A stretch of DNA of 64,000 nucleotides, from assembly GCF_000422285.1 (NCBI RefSeq), contig NZ_AULM01000001.1, positions 62,001-126,000 of the forward strand, written 5' to 3'. A program made the position numbers and the translations under genes. Below the pieces are notes generated by a model, which saw only the letters and a program-made list of their open reading frames with translations, did no database searches and was not told the DNA's origin. Below are positions 52,274 through 61,489 of this stretch, one piece after another; position 1 is the first letter of the stretch; each line of letters opens with the position of its first letter. Source of the stretch: Desulfatiglans anilini DSM 4660. GTDB taxonomy: Bacteria; Desulfobacterota; DSM-4660; Desulfatiglandales; Desulfatiglandaceae.

Positions 52274-52356
52274 GTGCGCCCGGCAGGGCGCACCGATTTG
52301 GAGTCGGTATCATGAATGCGCGCCGACTCCATTCGACGGCCCCGTTTTCGGGGGCA
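52274..52356 (+). other. Three tandem hairpins in the aminotransferase leader
   Basis: GTGCGCC/GGCGCAC (52274-52293), GGAGTCGG/CCGACTCC (52300-52330) and GCCCCG-TTTT-CGGGGGC (52339-52355) follow the terminator directly. They may be antiterminator or processing structures. Beyond them, 52357-52528 has no recognisable feature except the ribosome site. Confidence 0.45.
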
Positions 52357-52528
52357 AAATGAGCACTTTGCCAGGCTGACCGCCTGATCGCCTTCTGTCA
52401 CAAACCGGTAGCAGTCATCGGGTTGCAGGCGGTGAGCTGCCCCGTTTTTGGTGGATCCTTGAATCAACCTTGCAGGCATCTCCGATTGAAGGGCCTGTCA
52501 TTCCTGGAAAGGAAAAAGGTATTACGGT

Positions 52529-53896
52529 ATGCGAACCCATATTATCCATATCGGCGCCGGTGAACTCAACTACGAGATCCGGAACATCATCCGTGTGGCG
52601 GAGCGGCTTCAGGCGCTGGGCGTGAAAATCAACCTGGAGAATATCGGTGATCCGGTTGCCAAGGGGGAGAAAATCCCGGAGTGGATGAAACGGATCGTGG
52701 CGCGTTTGGCCATGGAGGACTGCTCCTATGGTTACTGTCCGACCCAGGGCATTCTCGAGACGCGCCAGTTTCTGGCCGAGCAGAACAATCGCCACGGCGG
52801 GGTCCGGATAGCTCCTGAGGACATTATTTTCTTCAACGGGCTGGGCGATGCCATTACGAAGGTCTACGGGTTCCTGGCCCGGACCGCACGTATCATCACG
52901 CCTTCTCCGACCTACACGACTCATTCGGCCTCGGAGGCGGCCCATGCCGGTCTGCCGGCCATCACCTACGGGCTCGATCCGCACCGCGACTGGCGCCCCA
53001 ACCTGAGGGAGCTTCGCCAGAAGGTCAGGTACAACCCCACCATAGCCGGCATCCTGGTGATCAACCCGGACAATCCGACCGGGGCGGTTTACACGGATGA
53101 AGACCTGATGGAAATCGTGCACATCGCCAAAGAGTTCGATCTGTTCATCATTGCGGATGAGATTTACCAGAATCTGGTCTTTGAAGGGCATCGGACGCTG
53201 CCGCTTGTCGAGGTGATCGGAGATGTCCCGGGTCTCGCCATGAAAGGCGTTTCCAAGGAACTCCCCTGGCCGGGCTCCCGCTGCGGCTGGATCGAGGTTT
53301 ACAATGGAGGCCGGGACCGCGATTTCGCCGCCTACACGCGGAGTATCCTGAACGCCAAGATGGTCGAGGTCTGCTCCACGACCCTGCCGCAGAAGGCCAT
53401 CCCCGACATCTATCGCCACCCGGAATATCCGGTGTACCTGGAAAGCCGCCGCCGGCGCTATCAGCGGTTTTCCGATCTGGCCTACGAGCGGTTGAGCGCG
53501 ATTCCGGGCGTGGTGGTGAATCGGACCAAGGGCGCGTTCTATATGTCCGTCGTTTTCGAGCCCGGTTTACTGAATGGCCGGCAGTCTTTGCCTTTACAGA
53601 ATGAAGACATCCGGGAACTCATCGATGAACTGGTCGAGGCCCCCGGCGTTGCCCTCGACAAACGCTTCGTCTACTATCTGCTGGCCGCAACCGGCCTGTG
53701 TGTCGTGCCTTTGACCTCTTTCAATTCCGAGCTGAATGGTTTCCGGTTCACCCTTCTGGACCCTGACGAGGAGCGTTTTCAGAACACTGTCGAGACGCTG
53801 GCATGGGGGGTCCGGCAGTATTTGTCTTCGTCCGGTGAAACGGCGAAAATCCCCGGGGAGGCGCTGGTCATGAAGGCGCATGCCGCGGCCCGATGA
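52529..53896 (+). CDS. Class I/II aminotransferase (PLP fold type I)
   Basis: 455-aa PLP enzyme. The aminotransferase landmarks are INPDNPTGAVYTDEDLM, the Asp-Tyr pair in IADEIYQNL, and the PLP lysine in GVSKELPWPGSRCGW. RFTLLDPDEE is near the C-terminus and binds the substrate carboxylate. It is longer than typical aspartate or alanine aminotransferases and resembles uncharacterised deltaproteobacterial members. The amino acid is unknown. AAAGG lies about 10 nt before the ATG. Upstream lies a structured leader. Confidence 0.88.
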   Translation: MRTHIIHIGAGELNYEIRNIIRVAERLQALGVKINLENIGDPVAKGEKIPEWMKRIVARLAMEDCSYGYCPTQGILETRQFLAEQNNRHGGVRIAPEDIIFFNGLGDAITKVYGFLARTARIITPSPTYTTHSASEAAHAGLPAITYGLDPHRDWRPNLRELRQKVRYNPTIAGILVINPDNPTGAVYTDEDLMEIVHIAKEFDLFIIADEIYQNLVFEGHRTLPLVEVIGDVPGLAMKGVSKELPWPGSRCGWIEVYNGGRDRDFAAYTRSILNAKMVEVCSTTLPQKAIPDIYRHPEYPVYLESRRRRYQRFSDLAYERLSAIPGVVVNRTKGAFYMSVVFEPGLLNGRQSLPLQNEDIRELIDELVEAPGVALDKRFVYYLLAATGLCVVPLTSFNSELNGFRFTLLDPDEERFQNTVETLAWGVRQYLSSSGETAKIPGEALVMKAHAAAR

Positions 53897-53988
53897 TGGA
53901 ATTCCCTGAAGCCTCGGACCGGGCGGGTACGACCTGCAGGTGCGGCGGCTTGCTTCGCGTCCGCTCTTGAACCAGAGAGGGGGTGCGG

Positions 53989-54055
53989 CACCCTTTCCCG
54001 CAGGGGCGGGACGGAGCACCGGCAGGGGGTGAAGAAACGGGGACCCGCCCCTGAG
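53989..54055 (+). repeat. Modular intergenic repeat, copy 7 (insert units only)
   Basis: GCAGGGGCGGGACGGAGCAC and GGGGGTGAAGAAACGGGGA with CCCGCCCC resemble one and a half insert units. No arms are visible. The fragment lies between the convergent aminotransferase and MFS genes. Confidence 0.5.
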
Positions 54056-54109
54056 GCCCTCCGTGTGGAACGCTCCGCAGGACAAGATCGCTTTGCCCCG
54101 CCGTCTTTT

Positions 54110-55315
54110 TCACCCCGCCTTTCCTTCCCCCTGGATCTTCAAAAGGCCTGCCAACAAGGTCCCGGTCAGGACCAGTGCCCCCGTGATCATCATACCGGCG
54201 GGAAAACGCCCGCTGTCCCCCAGCATGCCGATCAGAAGAGGGATGCAGCCTCCGCCCATGATGAATGCGGCGGGAATGGTCAGTGAAACAGCGATATTGC
54301 GCGTGCTGGGGGGACCGATGGCGGACAGGGTCGCAAAGGCCGGCGGAAAGAAGCAAACCGCCACAAGGGGCTGCACGAAGATCACGACGATGAGCCAACG
54401 GCCCGGGGCGAGGCCGAGCAGAAGGGTCGTCAGGCCGGTCAGAATGAAGACCGTTCTCAGGGTGCGTTTGGCCCCCAGCCGGTCGCAGGCCCACCCGGCG
54501 ACGAAGGCCATGCCGATGCTCAGGATGCGCGAAAGGCCGATCAGGCTGTTTGCCACACTGCGATCCATGCCGTGTTCCGCCACCAGATAGAGGGGAAGCA
54601 TGGTATAGACTCCCATGGTGGCGCCCAGCCCAAGCGTGAAAAGAAGGATCATCACCCAGAAATCGGAGAGGACGAGGAGGTCCTTGAAGGCCGAGAAGCT
54701 CGGGGCCTTGCCGGGGAAATCTCCCCCCCTTCCGAAGCGGGAAAAGGCCGCCGCCGACAGGAGCGTGGCGGCCCCCAAGGCGATGACCACATTCCGCCAG
54801 GAAAGCCACTGAAGCAGGAGTTCGGCAAGGAGGGGCGCCAGCACGAAGCTCCCGTTGGGCGCCAGTTCATGGATTGCGAGGGCCTTTCCCCAATGCCTCG
54901 GGCTTACGAGGGCGGTAATGGACGCGATCCCGGATGGCAGGTACAGACCGGCGGCCATTCCTACGACGAAAAGCCCGAGGCGGATGCCCCAAAGGCCCTG
55001 GCTCGAAGCGATGGAGAAAAGCGCGGCGCTCAGGCATACGGCGGAGAGAATGATCGTCCGTCTGTGAAGGATGCGGGCGGATATGAACCCCGAGGCGAGC
55101 AGCGTGGTGAAATAGCCGAGGGAGACCAAGAGAAAAAGCGATCCCGCGTCCGCGTGCCCGATGCCCAAATCCTGTTCGATCGTGGGCAGCAGCGGCGCGA
55201 AGATGATGCGGGACAGGAAATTGATGAAGAACATGCCCGTCAGAAAGAGGACCGGGCCCAGATAGGCGGTGAAACGGCTGGCGCCTTCGTTTGCCGAGGA
55301 AGCAGGTGATTGCAT
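54110..55315 (-). CDS. Major facilitator superfamily transporter
   Basis: 401 aa with about 12 membrane spans. The N-terminus FLSRIIFAPLLPTIEQDLGIGHADAG (in part) and the loop RILHRRTIIL indicate the drug/sugar-type branch with an unknown substrate. ASGFISARILHRR stands in the loop 2-3 position. AAAAGGA is 7 nt before the ATG. It ends the minus strand facing the aminotransferase. Confidence 0.85.
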   Translation of the reverse strand: MQSPASSANEGASRFTAYLGPVLFLTGMFFINFLSRIIFAPLLPTIEQDLGIGHADAGSLFLLVSLGYFTTLLASGFISARILHRRTIILSAVCLSAALFSIASSQGLWGIRLGLFVVGMAAGLYLPSGIASITALVSPRHWGKALAIHELAPNGSFVLAPLLAELLLQWLSWRNVVIALGAATLLSAAAFSRFGRGGDFPGKAPSFSAFKDLLVLSDFWVMILLFTLGLGATMGVYTMLPLYLVAEHGMDRSVANSLIGLSRILSIGMAFVAGWACDRLGAKRTLRTVFILTGLTTLLLGLAPGRWLIVVIFVQPLVAVCFFPPAFATLSAIGPPSTRNIAVSLTIPAAFIMGGGCIPLLIGMLGDSGRFPAGMMITGALVLTGTLLAGLLKIQGEGKAG

Positions 55316-55949
55316 GCGCGTCCTTTTTAGTTATTTTTAGATCCGGAACCGGGCCTCTCGGCCGCCGTGCGGACCGGCAGCGGCACCGCCGTCCGGGCGG
55401 TCTTTCTGCAGGCAGCTTCTTGCGTGAAGGATTGCTTGCTTTTCCTGTTCCGCTTTCCTTCAACCGATCTATGCCAACACGTCGAGGCTGCGCGGCGCAG
55501 ACAGCCGTCCTGAAGATTTCGACGCCTTTTCGGGTATGACCGTGATCTTTCAGGCCCGCGAAGGCCTCGACAGCGGCCTGAGACGCACGAATCCAACCTC
55601 GAAACCAGGCGGATGCGCCAGGCTGCGGCTGGATGGGGTGAGCAGGGTCTGGGATCGAGGGAGGCGGAACGACCCCCCCCCTTCGGAGGATAGCCAAATC
55701 GGCCGCAGGGGTCAATCCGGAACTGGTTTCAATCCGGATCCGGCCGAAGGAAAGGCCTGCTCTGTAAGGCCGCTTCCGGAAAGGACCTCGGTTGCGGCGA
55801 AATCTTGACGGTCTTGGACAGGGGAAGAATCCGTATGCGGGGCCTGCCTCCGGAGAGGGGCGGCAACCGCCGGAATATGCCTTGTCCAAGGCCGGCCGCT
55901 GGACCAGGAACAGCAGGCCGTCTGCTTCCCGGAGGTCGATCCGAACGGA
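55316..55949. other. 634-nt gap between batE and the MFS gene
   Basis: I see no gene on either strand with a plausible ribosome site and coding pattern. A GATCCG-AA-CGGATC type hairpin near 55932-55945, next to the batE stop, may terminate the Bat operon. A run of nine C at about 55673-55681 stands out. The AT-rich TAAAAATAACTAAAAAGG block (55318-55340 on the minus strand) may hold the MFS promoter. Confidence 0.4.
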
Positions 55950-56717
55950 TCACGGGCGGATGGCCTCGATCTGCTCCAGCGGGATCCAGCCCCGCTTCTT
56001 GTCGGAAAGGTGGACGAGAGCCCAGCCGCCTTCGCATCGCTCCATTTCCAGGATCGCTCCTTCACGCAGAGGGAAAAGCACGGTGTCCCCCTCTGCCGGC
56101 CCGGCCAGGACGCCGGCCTCCGGCACCAGGACCACCGCCCGGCGGTCGGTTGCGGCCGCATGCCATTTCAGCGCGAGGGACAGGCCGACAACGAGCCAGA
56201 GGACCCCGAAGGCCATGAAAAGGTAATAGAGCCATTCCCGCGAGACCCAGAAGCGCAGCAGAACGATGCCCCAGAAGAGGGCGTTGATGACGGCGAATCC
56301 CCAGAAAACCTCTCCCAGAGAGAAGGCGCCCAGCCAGAAAAAAACCGCCTGCAGGGAACCCTTTGGTTCGCTGGGAGGATCGACCAGCCGATCACGGGCG
56401 AACTCCAGATTGTGCACCAGATCGGGGTCGCGGGGGATCAGATCGCGCGCCCGTTCGTAATGGAGAATCGCGCGGCCTGGCTTGTCCATCTTCAGGTACG
56501 CGTTGCCGAGGTTGAAATAGATGTCGCCGGTCCGCCATCCTTCGTGGATCAGCGCTTCGTATCCTCGGGCCGCCTCGGCGAAGCGGGCTTCGCGATAGGC
56601 CTGATTCGCGGCGTAAAAGCGCTCATCCGGGCTCTGTTGGATCGTGTCGGCTGCGGTCGAAAAACCGGCCGGCAGGAGCAGCGCAAAGATCAGGGCGCAA
56701 GCTGTCGAACGTCTCAC
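55950..56717 (-). CDS. batE: BatE-like TPR/SH3 membrane protein
   Basis: 255 aa. A signal peptide (residues 1-22) is followed by TPR repeats around 35-105 (YFNLGNAYLKMDKPGRAILHYERA, in part). Two membrane segments lie at about 123-145 and 160-183, and the C-terminus is a bacterial SH3 domain ending WALVHLSDKKRGWIPL. It overlaps batD by ATGA and is the last gene of the Bat-type operon, which is linked to envelope stability or stress tolerance in other bacteria. Confidence 0.82.
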   Translation of the reverse strand: MRRSTACALIFALLLPAGFSTAADTIQQSPDERFYAANQAYREARFAEAARGYEALIHEGWRTGDIYFNLGNAYLKMDKPGRAILHYERARDLIPRDPDLVHNLEFARDRLVDPPSEPKGSLQAVFFWLGAFSLGEVFWGFAVINALFWGIVLLRFWVSREWLYYLFMAFGVLWLVVGLSLALKWHAAATDRRAVVLVPEAGVLAGPAEGDTVLFPLREGAILEMERCEGGWALVHLSDKKRGWIPLEQIEAIRP

Positions 56718-58474
56718 GGCAACTCCTTTTCGATCTGCCTGATCAGGTCCGGAATGTCTTCCCGGGTGCCCGTGGCGGTCTGTCGCTTTCCGGTGTAAAG
56801 GGCCCCATCGACTTCGGCCGCGAGGGCGCTGAACCGCGCGGCAAGATCTTTTCGGACCCCGCGGCCTTCGAGGATCGCAGCCGCTTCATGGGGCGTCAGG
56901 ACCCCCAGAGCGAGCTGAAATCGGTCGTTCAGATAATCCCGCAAGGCGGCCGCGAGCTCTTCGGCGGAGAGGCCGCCGTTCCCGAAGCGTGCAAAAAACC
57001 GGCGGGCGGCCTTGCGAGCCCGCAGGCGGGATGCCGCCCGGCTGGTCCGCTGACGGAGGCGGACCACGATGCCCGCTACCCCGACGGCCAGGGCGGGGCC
57101 GAGGAGGACCAGGCCCGCGTGCAGGGGGTTCGGCGGTAGCCGGTCTCCACTGGACAGGGTGATGGGGGCGGTGTGCACAGGCAGGATGTCCTGCCCCAGC
57201 GCAGCGGGCCCCGTTCCGTCTTCGGGCGGCGGGGACGTTCGGATAGCCGTAATCTGCGATCCCGCTTCCGCTTGATTGCCGGGCGAAACCTCCAGCGCCA
57301 GAGGCGGGGCTTCGATCGTGCGGTACCGGCCGGCGGACGGATCGAAAAAGTCGAGCGCGAGCGGCGGGATGGCATAGCGGCCGGGCCTTTCCGGGACCAG
57401 GGCCCATTTCATGGTTTTCACAGCCTCCGGGACCTCGCCCCCGTCGCGATATTCCAGCGAAGGCTGGTCGCCGTAGGTCTTTACATGTTCGATCGCCGGC
57501 AGACTCAGATTGGGGATTCGTTGAGCGTTGCCGCGCCCCTCGATCGTGACCGTCAAGGTTGCGGACTCCCCCGCCCTCAGGGAGGCGGGATCGAGCCGGG
57601 CCTGCATCCGGAAATCCCCGACCAGGCCGCTGAACCGGCCGGGCCGCCCATCCTCCGGAAGCGGGGAGACCTGGAGTTCGACGGGGCCGGAGCGAACCGT
57701 CACAGGCCTTCCTCGGCTAGAGGAAAAGAGGGGGTCATCGAAAAAGCCGCGCCGCGGGTTCCGGCCTGCTTCATAGAGGGTCATCCGGATCCGGGACGGG
57801 GGGATTGCGTAGCGGCCAGGGGCCGATGGGGTCACCGCGTAACGGACCTCGACGGCCTGCCAGGGTTCACCTTCGATCGTCGTGCGGTATTCCGATGGTT
57901 TCCCGAGCTGCTGGAACGAGAGATGGTCCGACTCCGGCAGGACGAGGGACAGGTCTCCGGCCCTGGCCTTGAGATAGAGCCGGAGGACGTAGACTGCGCT
58001 CTGTTCAACGTATACGTGCGGCCGGTCGAGTTCGGCCGTGAGAAAAACAGGCCCCGAAGAGGTTTGGTCATTGCCTGAAGGAGATTCGATGGTCAGCGTC
58101 AGAATGTTGCTCGTATGCTGGATGCCGTCGATCGTGAGGCTGGCCGGCCCGATGGTGAAACGGCCGGTCTTTTTTGGTTGAATAAAGTAAACATGTTCTG
58201 AGCTCTTGAGGACGCCCGTGTGATCCATCCGGATCTGGCTCGAGGTTCCCCCGCTGGTCACGACGAAGTCTTCGAGGCCCGGGATCTCTGCCGGGCGCGG
58301 GGTATCCTCGGCACCGGCGATGTGGACCGTCAGTTTGAGGGTGTCGTTGAGGGTCGCTTCACGGCGATCCAGATGGATGGAAAGTGCAGACTCCTCGGCG
58401 AATCCGGTTGCAGGAGCGCCGGACACCCATAGACAGGCGACAAGCATGACCGCGATTCTGAAAAGATGCGTCAT
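56714..58474 (-). CDS. batD: BatD-like protein (oxygen-tolerance family)
   Basis: 586 aa. Signal peptide to about residue 26 (CLWVSGAPATGFAEE), then two or three immunoglobulin-like repeats (LDRREATLNDTLKLTVHIAG; LDRPHVYVEQSAVYVLRLYLK). One membrane segment lies near residue 430 and a helical cytoplasmic tail follows, with LSAEELAAALRDYLNDRF. The start ATG lies 2 nt after the batC stop with GGTAGGA. Together with BatA/B/C/E it probably forms an envelope complex. Confidence 0.85.
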   Translation of the reverse strand: MTHLFRIAVMLVACLWVSGAPATGFAEESALSIHLDRREATLNDTLKLTVHIAGAEDTPRPAEIPGLEDFVVTSGGTSSQIRMDHTGVLKSSEHVYFIQPKKTGRFTIGPASLTIDGIQHTSNILTLTIESPSGNDQTSSGPVFLTAELDRPHVYVEQSAVYVLRLYLKARAGDLSLVLPESDHLSFQQLGKPSEYRTTIEGEPWQAVEVRYAVTPSAPGRYAIPPSRIRMTLYEAGRNPRRGFFDDPLFSSSRGRPVTVRSGPVELQVSPLPEDGRPGRFSGLVGDFRMQARLDPASLRAGESATLTVTIEGRGNAQRIPNLSLPAIEHVKTYGDQPSLEYRDGGEVPEAVKTMKWALVPERPGRYAIPPLALDFFDPSAGRYRTIEAPPLALEVSPGNQAEAGSQITAIRTSPPPEDGTGPAALGQDILPVHTAPITLSSGDRLPPNPLHAGLVLLGPALAVGVAGIVVRLRQRTSRAASRLRARKAARRFFARFGNGGLSAEELAAALRDYLNDRFQLALGVLTPHEAAAILEGRGVRKDLAARFSALAAEVDGALYTGKRQTATGTREDIPDLIRQIEKELP

Positions 58475-58476
58475 TC

Positions 58477-59502
58477 CTACCAGTCCTTTCCCGATGCCGC
58501 CCCGCTTCCCCTGCGGGACGGGATCTGGAAGCGGAGCGCTCTGCCGGGGTTTTCCCTGACGTTGTCCAGAAGGGCCCGGGCCTTCTCACGGTCCATAGCG
58601 GCAGCCGACCGGGGCGCCGTGTCCCGTGGGGTAGGAGGCTCCTGAAGGTCCTCCCGAAGGCAGAGGTCCCCTTCAGGAGTCGGCTGCCGGTTTTCCGCTG
58701 GTTGAGCCTCGCCTGCATCGTGAGGCTTCCGATCAGGATCCTCCGACTGTCGAGTTTCTTCAGGCGGCGCCTGCTGAGGAGGACTTTCCCCGGCCTTGTC
58801 CGCCGGCCCGTCTTCGGCGCTGCCGGGGGCCTCACCCGGATCCTCTTTCGAATTCGATCCTTTCGTTTCTGTAGGCTTATCGGTCGATTCATCGGGCGGC
58901 CCCTGATCGGAGTTTCCTTCTCCTTGAGACGGGTTTTGGCCTTCCGTCCCCCCCTGCGGCCGCTCGTCCTCCGGGTTTCCCGATTCCTTTTGTTTTCGGA
59001 GCGAGCGCAGAGCGAGTTCGAGATTGTGGGGGGCGTCTTCATGATCCGGGTCGAGCCGCAGCACATCCCGGTAATATCCGGCGGCGGAGGCGAAGTCCCC
59101 GTTTTTCAGGGCGACGTTGCCAAGGTTGTAGGCCGCACGGGCGCGCAGCGAGGGATCCTCGGTGCGTCGCAGGACGCTTTGGAAGGCAGCAGCCGCCGCT
59201 TCCAGGTCGCCGGCCTGGAACGCGGCGCAGCCCCGGTTGTAGCGGTAGTGCAGGGACTTCGGATGGTCCATGTCGAGGGCGGCATAGCGCTCTTGCGCCT
59301 CCTCGAAGCGTCCGGTGCGGTAGAGTTCGTCCGCGTCCTGGGCATGGGAGACAGCTCCTGAACCGAAGAGGAAGAGGATCGCCAGGACGTTGACCAGGGC
59401 CAAACGGCAGAGCGGCCTCGAATGACCGGAATGCTTCACCCGGCGCTTGCTCGAGCCAGAAAATGACCCAGGTTTCTTCTGCAAGACAAGGGTCGATTCC
59501 AT
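58477..59502 (-). CDS. batC: BatC-like TPR protein with long disordered acidic tail
   Basis: 341 aa. A basic N-terminus and a membrane segment (LVNVLAILFLFGSGAVSHA) precede TPRs at about 55-165, including RAAYNLGNVALKNGDFASAA. The remaining about 150 residues are rich in Pro, Glu, Gln, Gly and Ser and look disordered, ending in a conserved-looking block ARALLDNVRENPGRALRFQI. It overlaps batB by one nucleotide and batD follows after 2 nt. Confidence 0.8.
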   Translation of the reverse strand: MESTLVLQKKPGSFSGSSKRRVKHSGHSRPLCRLALVNVLAILFLFGSGAVSHAQDADELYRTGRFEEAQERYAALDMDHPKSLHYRYNRGCAAFQAGDLEAAAAAFQSVLRRTEDPSLRARAAYNLGNVALKNGDFASAAGYYRDVLRLDPDHEDAPHNLELALRSLRKQKESGNPEDERPQGGTEGQNPSQGEGNSDQGPPDESTDKPTETKGSNSKEDPGEAPGSAEDGPADKAGESPPQQAPPEETRQSEDPDRKPHDAGEAQPAENRQPTPEGDLCLREDLQEPPTPRDTAPRSAAAMDREKARALLDNVRENPGRALRFQIPSRRGSGAASGKDW

Positions 59503-60497
59503 CAGGGGGTCCTCCGCTCCGGGATCAGCCCCTCCACGATCAGAAGTAAGGCGGCGAAGCCCAGGAAGATCGCGAATTGTTCATCCTGGACCTTGATTTT
59601 TCCGCTTTTCAGGGTGCGGGCTTCGGTGCGGTGCTTGATGCCTTCGAAGTAGAGAAGGTCCAGGTCGAGATCCCCGGCCACCGAGCGGACATAGGCCCCC
59701 CCGGCCGCCTCCGCCATGCGGCGCAGGCCGTCTTCATCGAGTTTCGATAGGACGAGGTTTCCGTCCTGGTCTTTCAGAAAGCCTCCCCCCTCGTCAGCGG
59801 GAATCGGGCCCCCCGTGGGATCCCCTATCCCGTACACAAAAAGTCTGATGCCGTTTTGCGCCGCCGCCTTCGCGCTTTCGAGCCCACGGCTCTCATGGTC
59901 TTCCCCGTCAGTGATGAGGATGATCACCTTGTCGGTGTGATCCCGCCCGTCGAAGGCCGATGCGGCGGTTTCGATCGCGGCCCCGAGGTCGGTGCCCGGG
60001 ACCGGCAGGAGGTCGGGCCCGAGGGCGTGCAGGAACATCCTGAGGGCCTCGTAATCGAGGGTCAGCGGGCATTGCGTGAAGGCGGCGCCGGCAAAGGCCG
60101 TGAGGCCGACGCGGTCTCCGGTCGCCACGTCGATGAAGTCGAGGATCTCTCTGCGCGCCCGTTCGAGCCGGTTCGGCTGGATGTCCTCCACCAGCATGCT
60201 GCGGGAGACGTCCACCGCGAACATCAGGTCGACGCCTTTGCGCTCGACCTCCTCGTAGCGGCTTCCCCAGCGCGGGCCGGCGAGGCCCAGGAGCATCAGG
60301 GCGATGGCGGCGAGGAGCAGGAAGGCCTTGAACCCTCTTCGGCCGGGGAGGGCGGTCCCGGCTATCCTGGCCAGCAGAGGCGGGTCGGCGATCTGTTCGA
60401 GGGCCCTTGCCGTACGGCGGTGTCTGACGGCGATCAGGAAGGCCGCAAGAGGCACCAGCCAAAATAAGTAAAGGGCTGACAGGTGGGCGAAGCTCAT
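59502..60497 (-). CDS. batB: BatB-like von Willebrand factor A domain protein
   Basis: 331 aa. N-terminal membrane segments are at about 6-24 and 57-72. The vWA domain has the metal site DxSxS as FAVDVSRSMLVEDI, with TDLGAAIETA and ITDGEDHESRG completing the MIDAS. A C-terminal hydrophobic segment (FAIFLGFAALLLIVEGLI) anchors the end. It overlaps batA by ATGA. Its sequence is distinct from batA, as in other Bat operons. Confidence 0.87.
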   Translation of the reverse strand: MSFAHLSALYLFWLVPLAAFLIAVRHRRTARALEQIADPPLLARIAGTALPGRRGFKAFLLLAAIALMLLGLAGPRWGSRYEEVERKGVDLMFAVDVSRSMLVEDIQPNRLERARREILDFIDVATGDRVGLTAFAGAAFTQCPLTLDYEALRMFLHALGPDLLPVPGTDLGAAIETAASAFDGRDHTDKVIILITDGEDHESRGLESAKAAAQNGIRLFVYGIGDPTGGPIPADEGGGFLKDQDGNLVLSKLDEDGLRRMAEAAGGAYVRSVAGDLDLDLLYFEGIKHRTEARTLKSGKIKVQDEQFAIFLGFAALLLIVEGLIPERRTP

Positions 60498-61489
60498 GGG
60501 AGGACCCTCCAGACCGTGGCGGTCAGAATGAGCTCGACCAGGATCAGCAGGATGGCCGGGATCAACAGGTAGGGATAGAGGTCTCTGAAGTGAAAAAATT
60601 CCTTCACGGTCGCCTCCGTCTTTTCTTCCTGATCGATCACATCGTAGATCTCGGCAAGCCCCTGGCTGTCGGCGGCACGAAAATACCTCCCGCCTCCGAT
60701 TCGGGCCACCTTTTCCAAGGTCTCTTCATCGAGATCCACGTTCTCATGGACAATGCGGGGGCCGAACGGGGTGTTGACCCGAAAGGGGGCTGGACCCAGG
60801 CCGCCGACGCCGATGGTGTGGATTTTGATCCCCAAAGCCCGAACGGCCTCGGCCGCTGTTTCCGGGGGGATCTCCCCGGCGTTGCTCCGCCCGTCGGTGA
60901 GGAGGATCAGGAGGCGGGTCTTGGCCTCGAGGTCGCGCAGCCGTTTGCCGCCCACCGCTATGGCGGATCCGACCGCCGTCGTATCCCCGGCCATCCCGAC
61001 GGCCATCCGGTCGACCAGTTTGAGCAGGAGGCCCTTGTCCATGGTGAGGGGGGATTGGGTGAAGGCCTCGGCGCCGAAGACCACGAGGCCGATCCTGTCG
61101 GATTCCCGCCTCTCGATGAAATCGGCGACCACGCTTTTGACGGCTTCGAGGCGCGTGACCGGTTCGTCGCCGATGGTGAAATCGAGGGCCTGCATGGACC
61201 CCGAGGTGTCCAGGCACAGCACGATATCGACCCCCGGGGAGCGGACCTCGCGGGAGACATTGTAGAACTGGGGCCGGGCGGCGGCAAAGACCAGAAGGAT
61301 CAGGGCGGCGGCCCGAAGGAGGCGCGGAACATGGACCCTCACCTTGGCGCCTCCGCCGGCCAGGCGGGCCAGATCCGAGGTCATGGAATAGGTGACGCGG
61401 GGCGGTGTGCGCCGGCCGGCCGCGGCCAGCCAGAGGGCCACGCCCAGGAGGAGGCTCAGGAGAAGCGGGGCCGCGAAGCGAAACATCAT
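60494..61489 (-). CDS. batA: BatA-like von Willebrand factor A domain protein
   Basis: 331 aa, same architecture as batB. Two hydrophobic segments in the first 75 residues are followed by the vWA domain with VLCLDTSGSMQALDF and LLTDGRSNAGE. A C-terminal membrane segment (YLLIPAILLILVELILTA) ends it. The ATG 61489 (MMFRFAAPL) overlaps the stop of the preceding gene and has GAGG 7 nt upstream. The frame is open far upstream but lies antiparallel to other signals and is not translated there. Confidence 0.87.
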   Translation of the reverse strand: MMFRFAAPLLLSLLLGVALWLAAAGRRTPPRVTYSMTSDLARLAGGGAKVRVHVPRLLRAAALILLVFAAARPQFYNVSREVRSPGVDIVLCLDTSGSMQALDFTIGDEPVTRLEAVKSVVADFIERRESDRIGLVVFGAEAFTQSPLTMDKGLLLKLVDRMAVGMAGDTTAVGSAIAVGGKRLRDLEAKTRLLILLTDGRSNAGEIPPETAAEAVRALGIKIHTIGVGGLGPAPFRVNTPFGPRIVHENVDLDEETLEKVARIGGGRYFRAADSQGLAEIYDVIDQEEKTEATVKEFFHFRDLYPYLLIPAILLILVELILTATVWRVLP

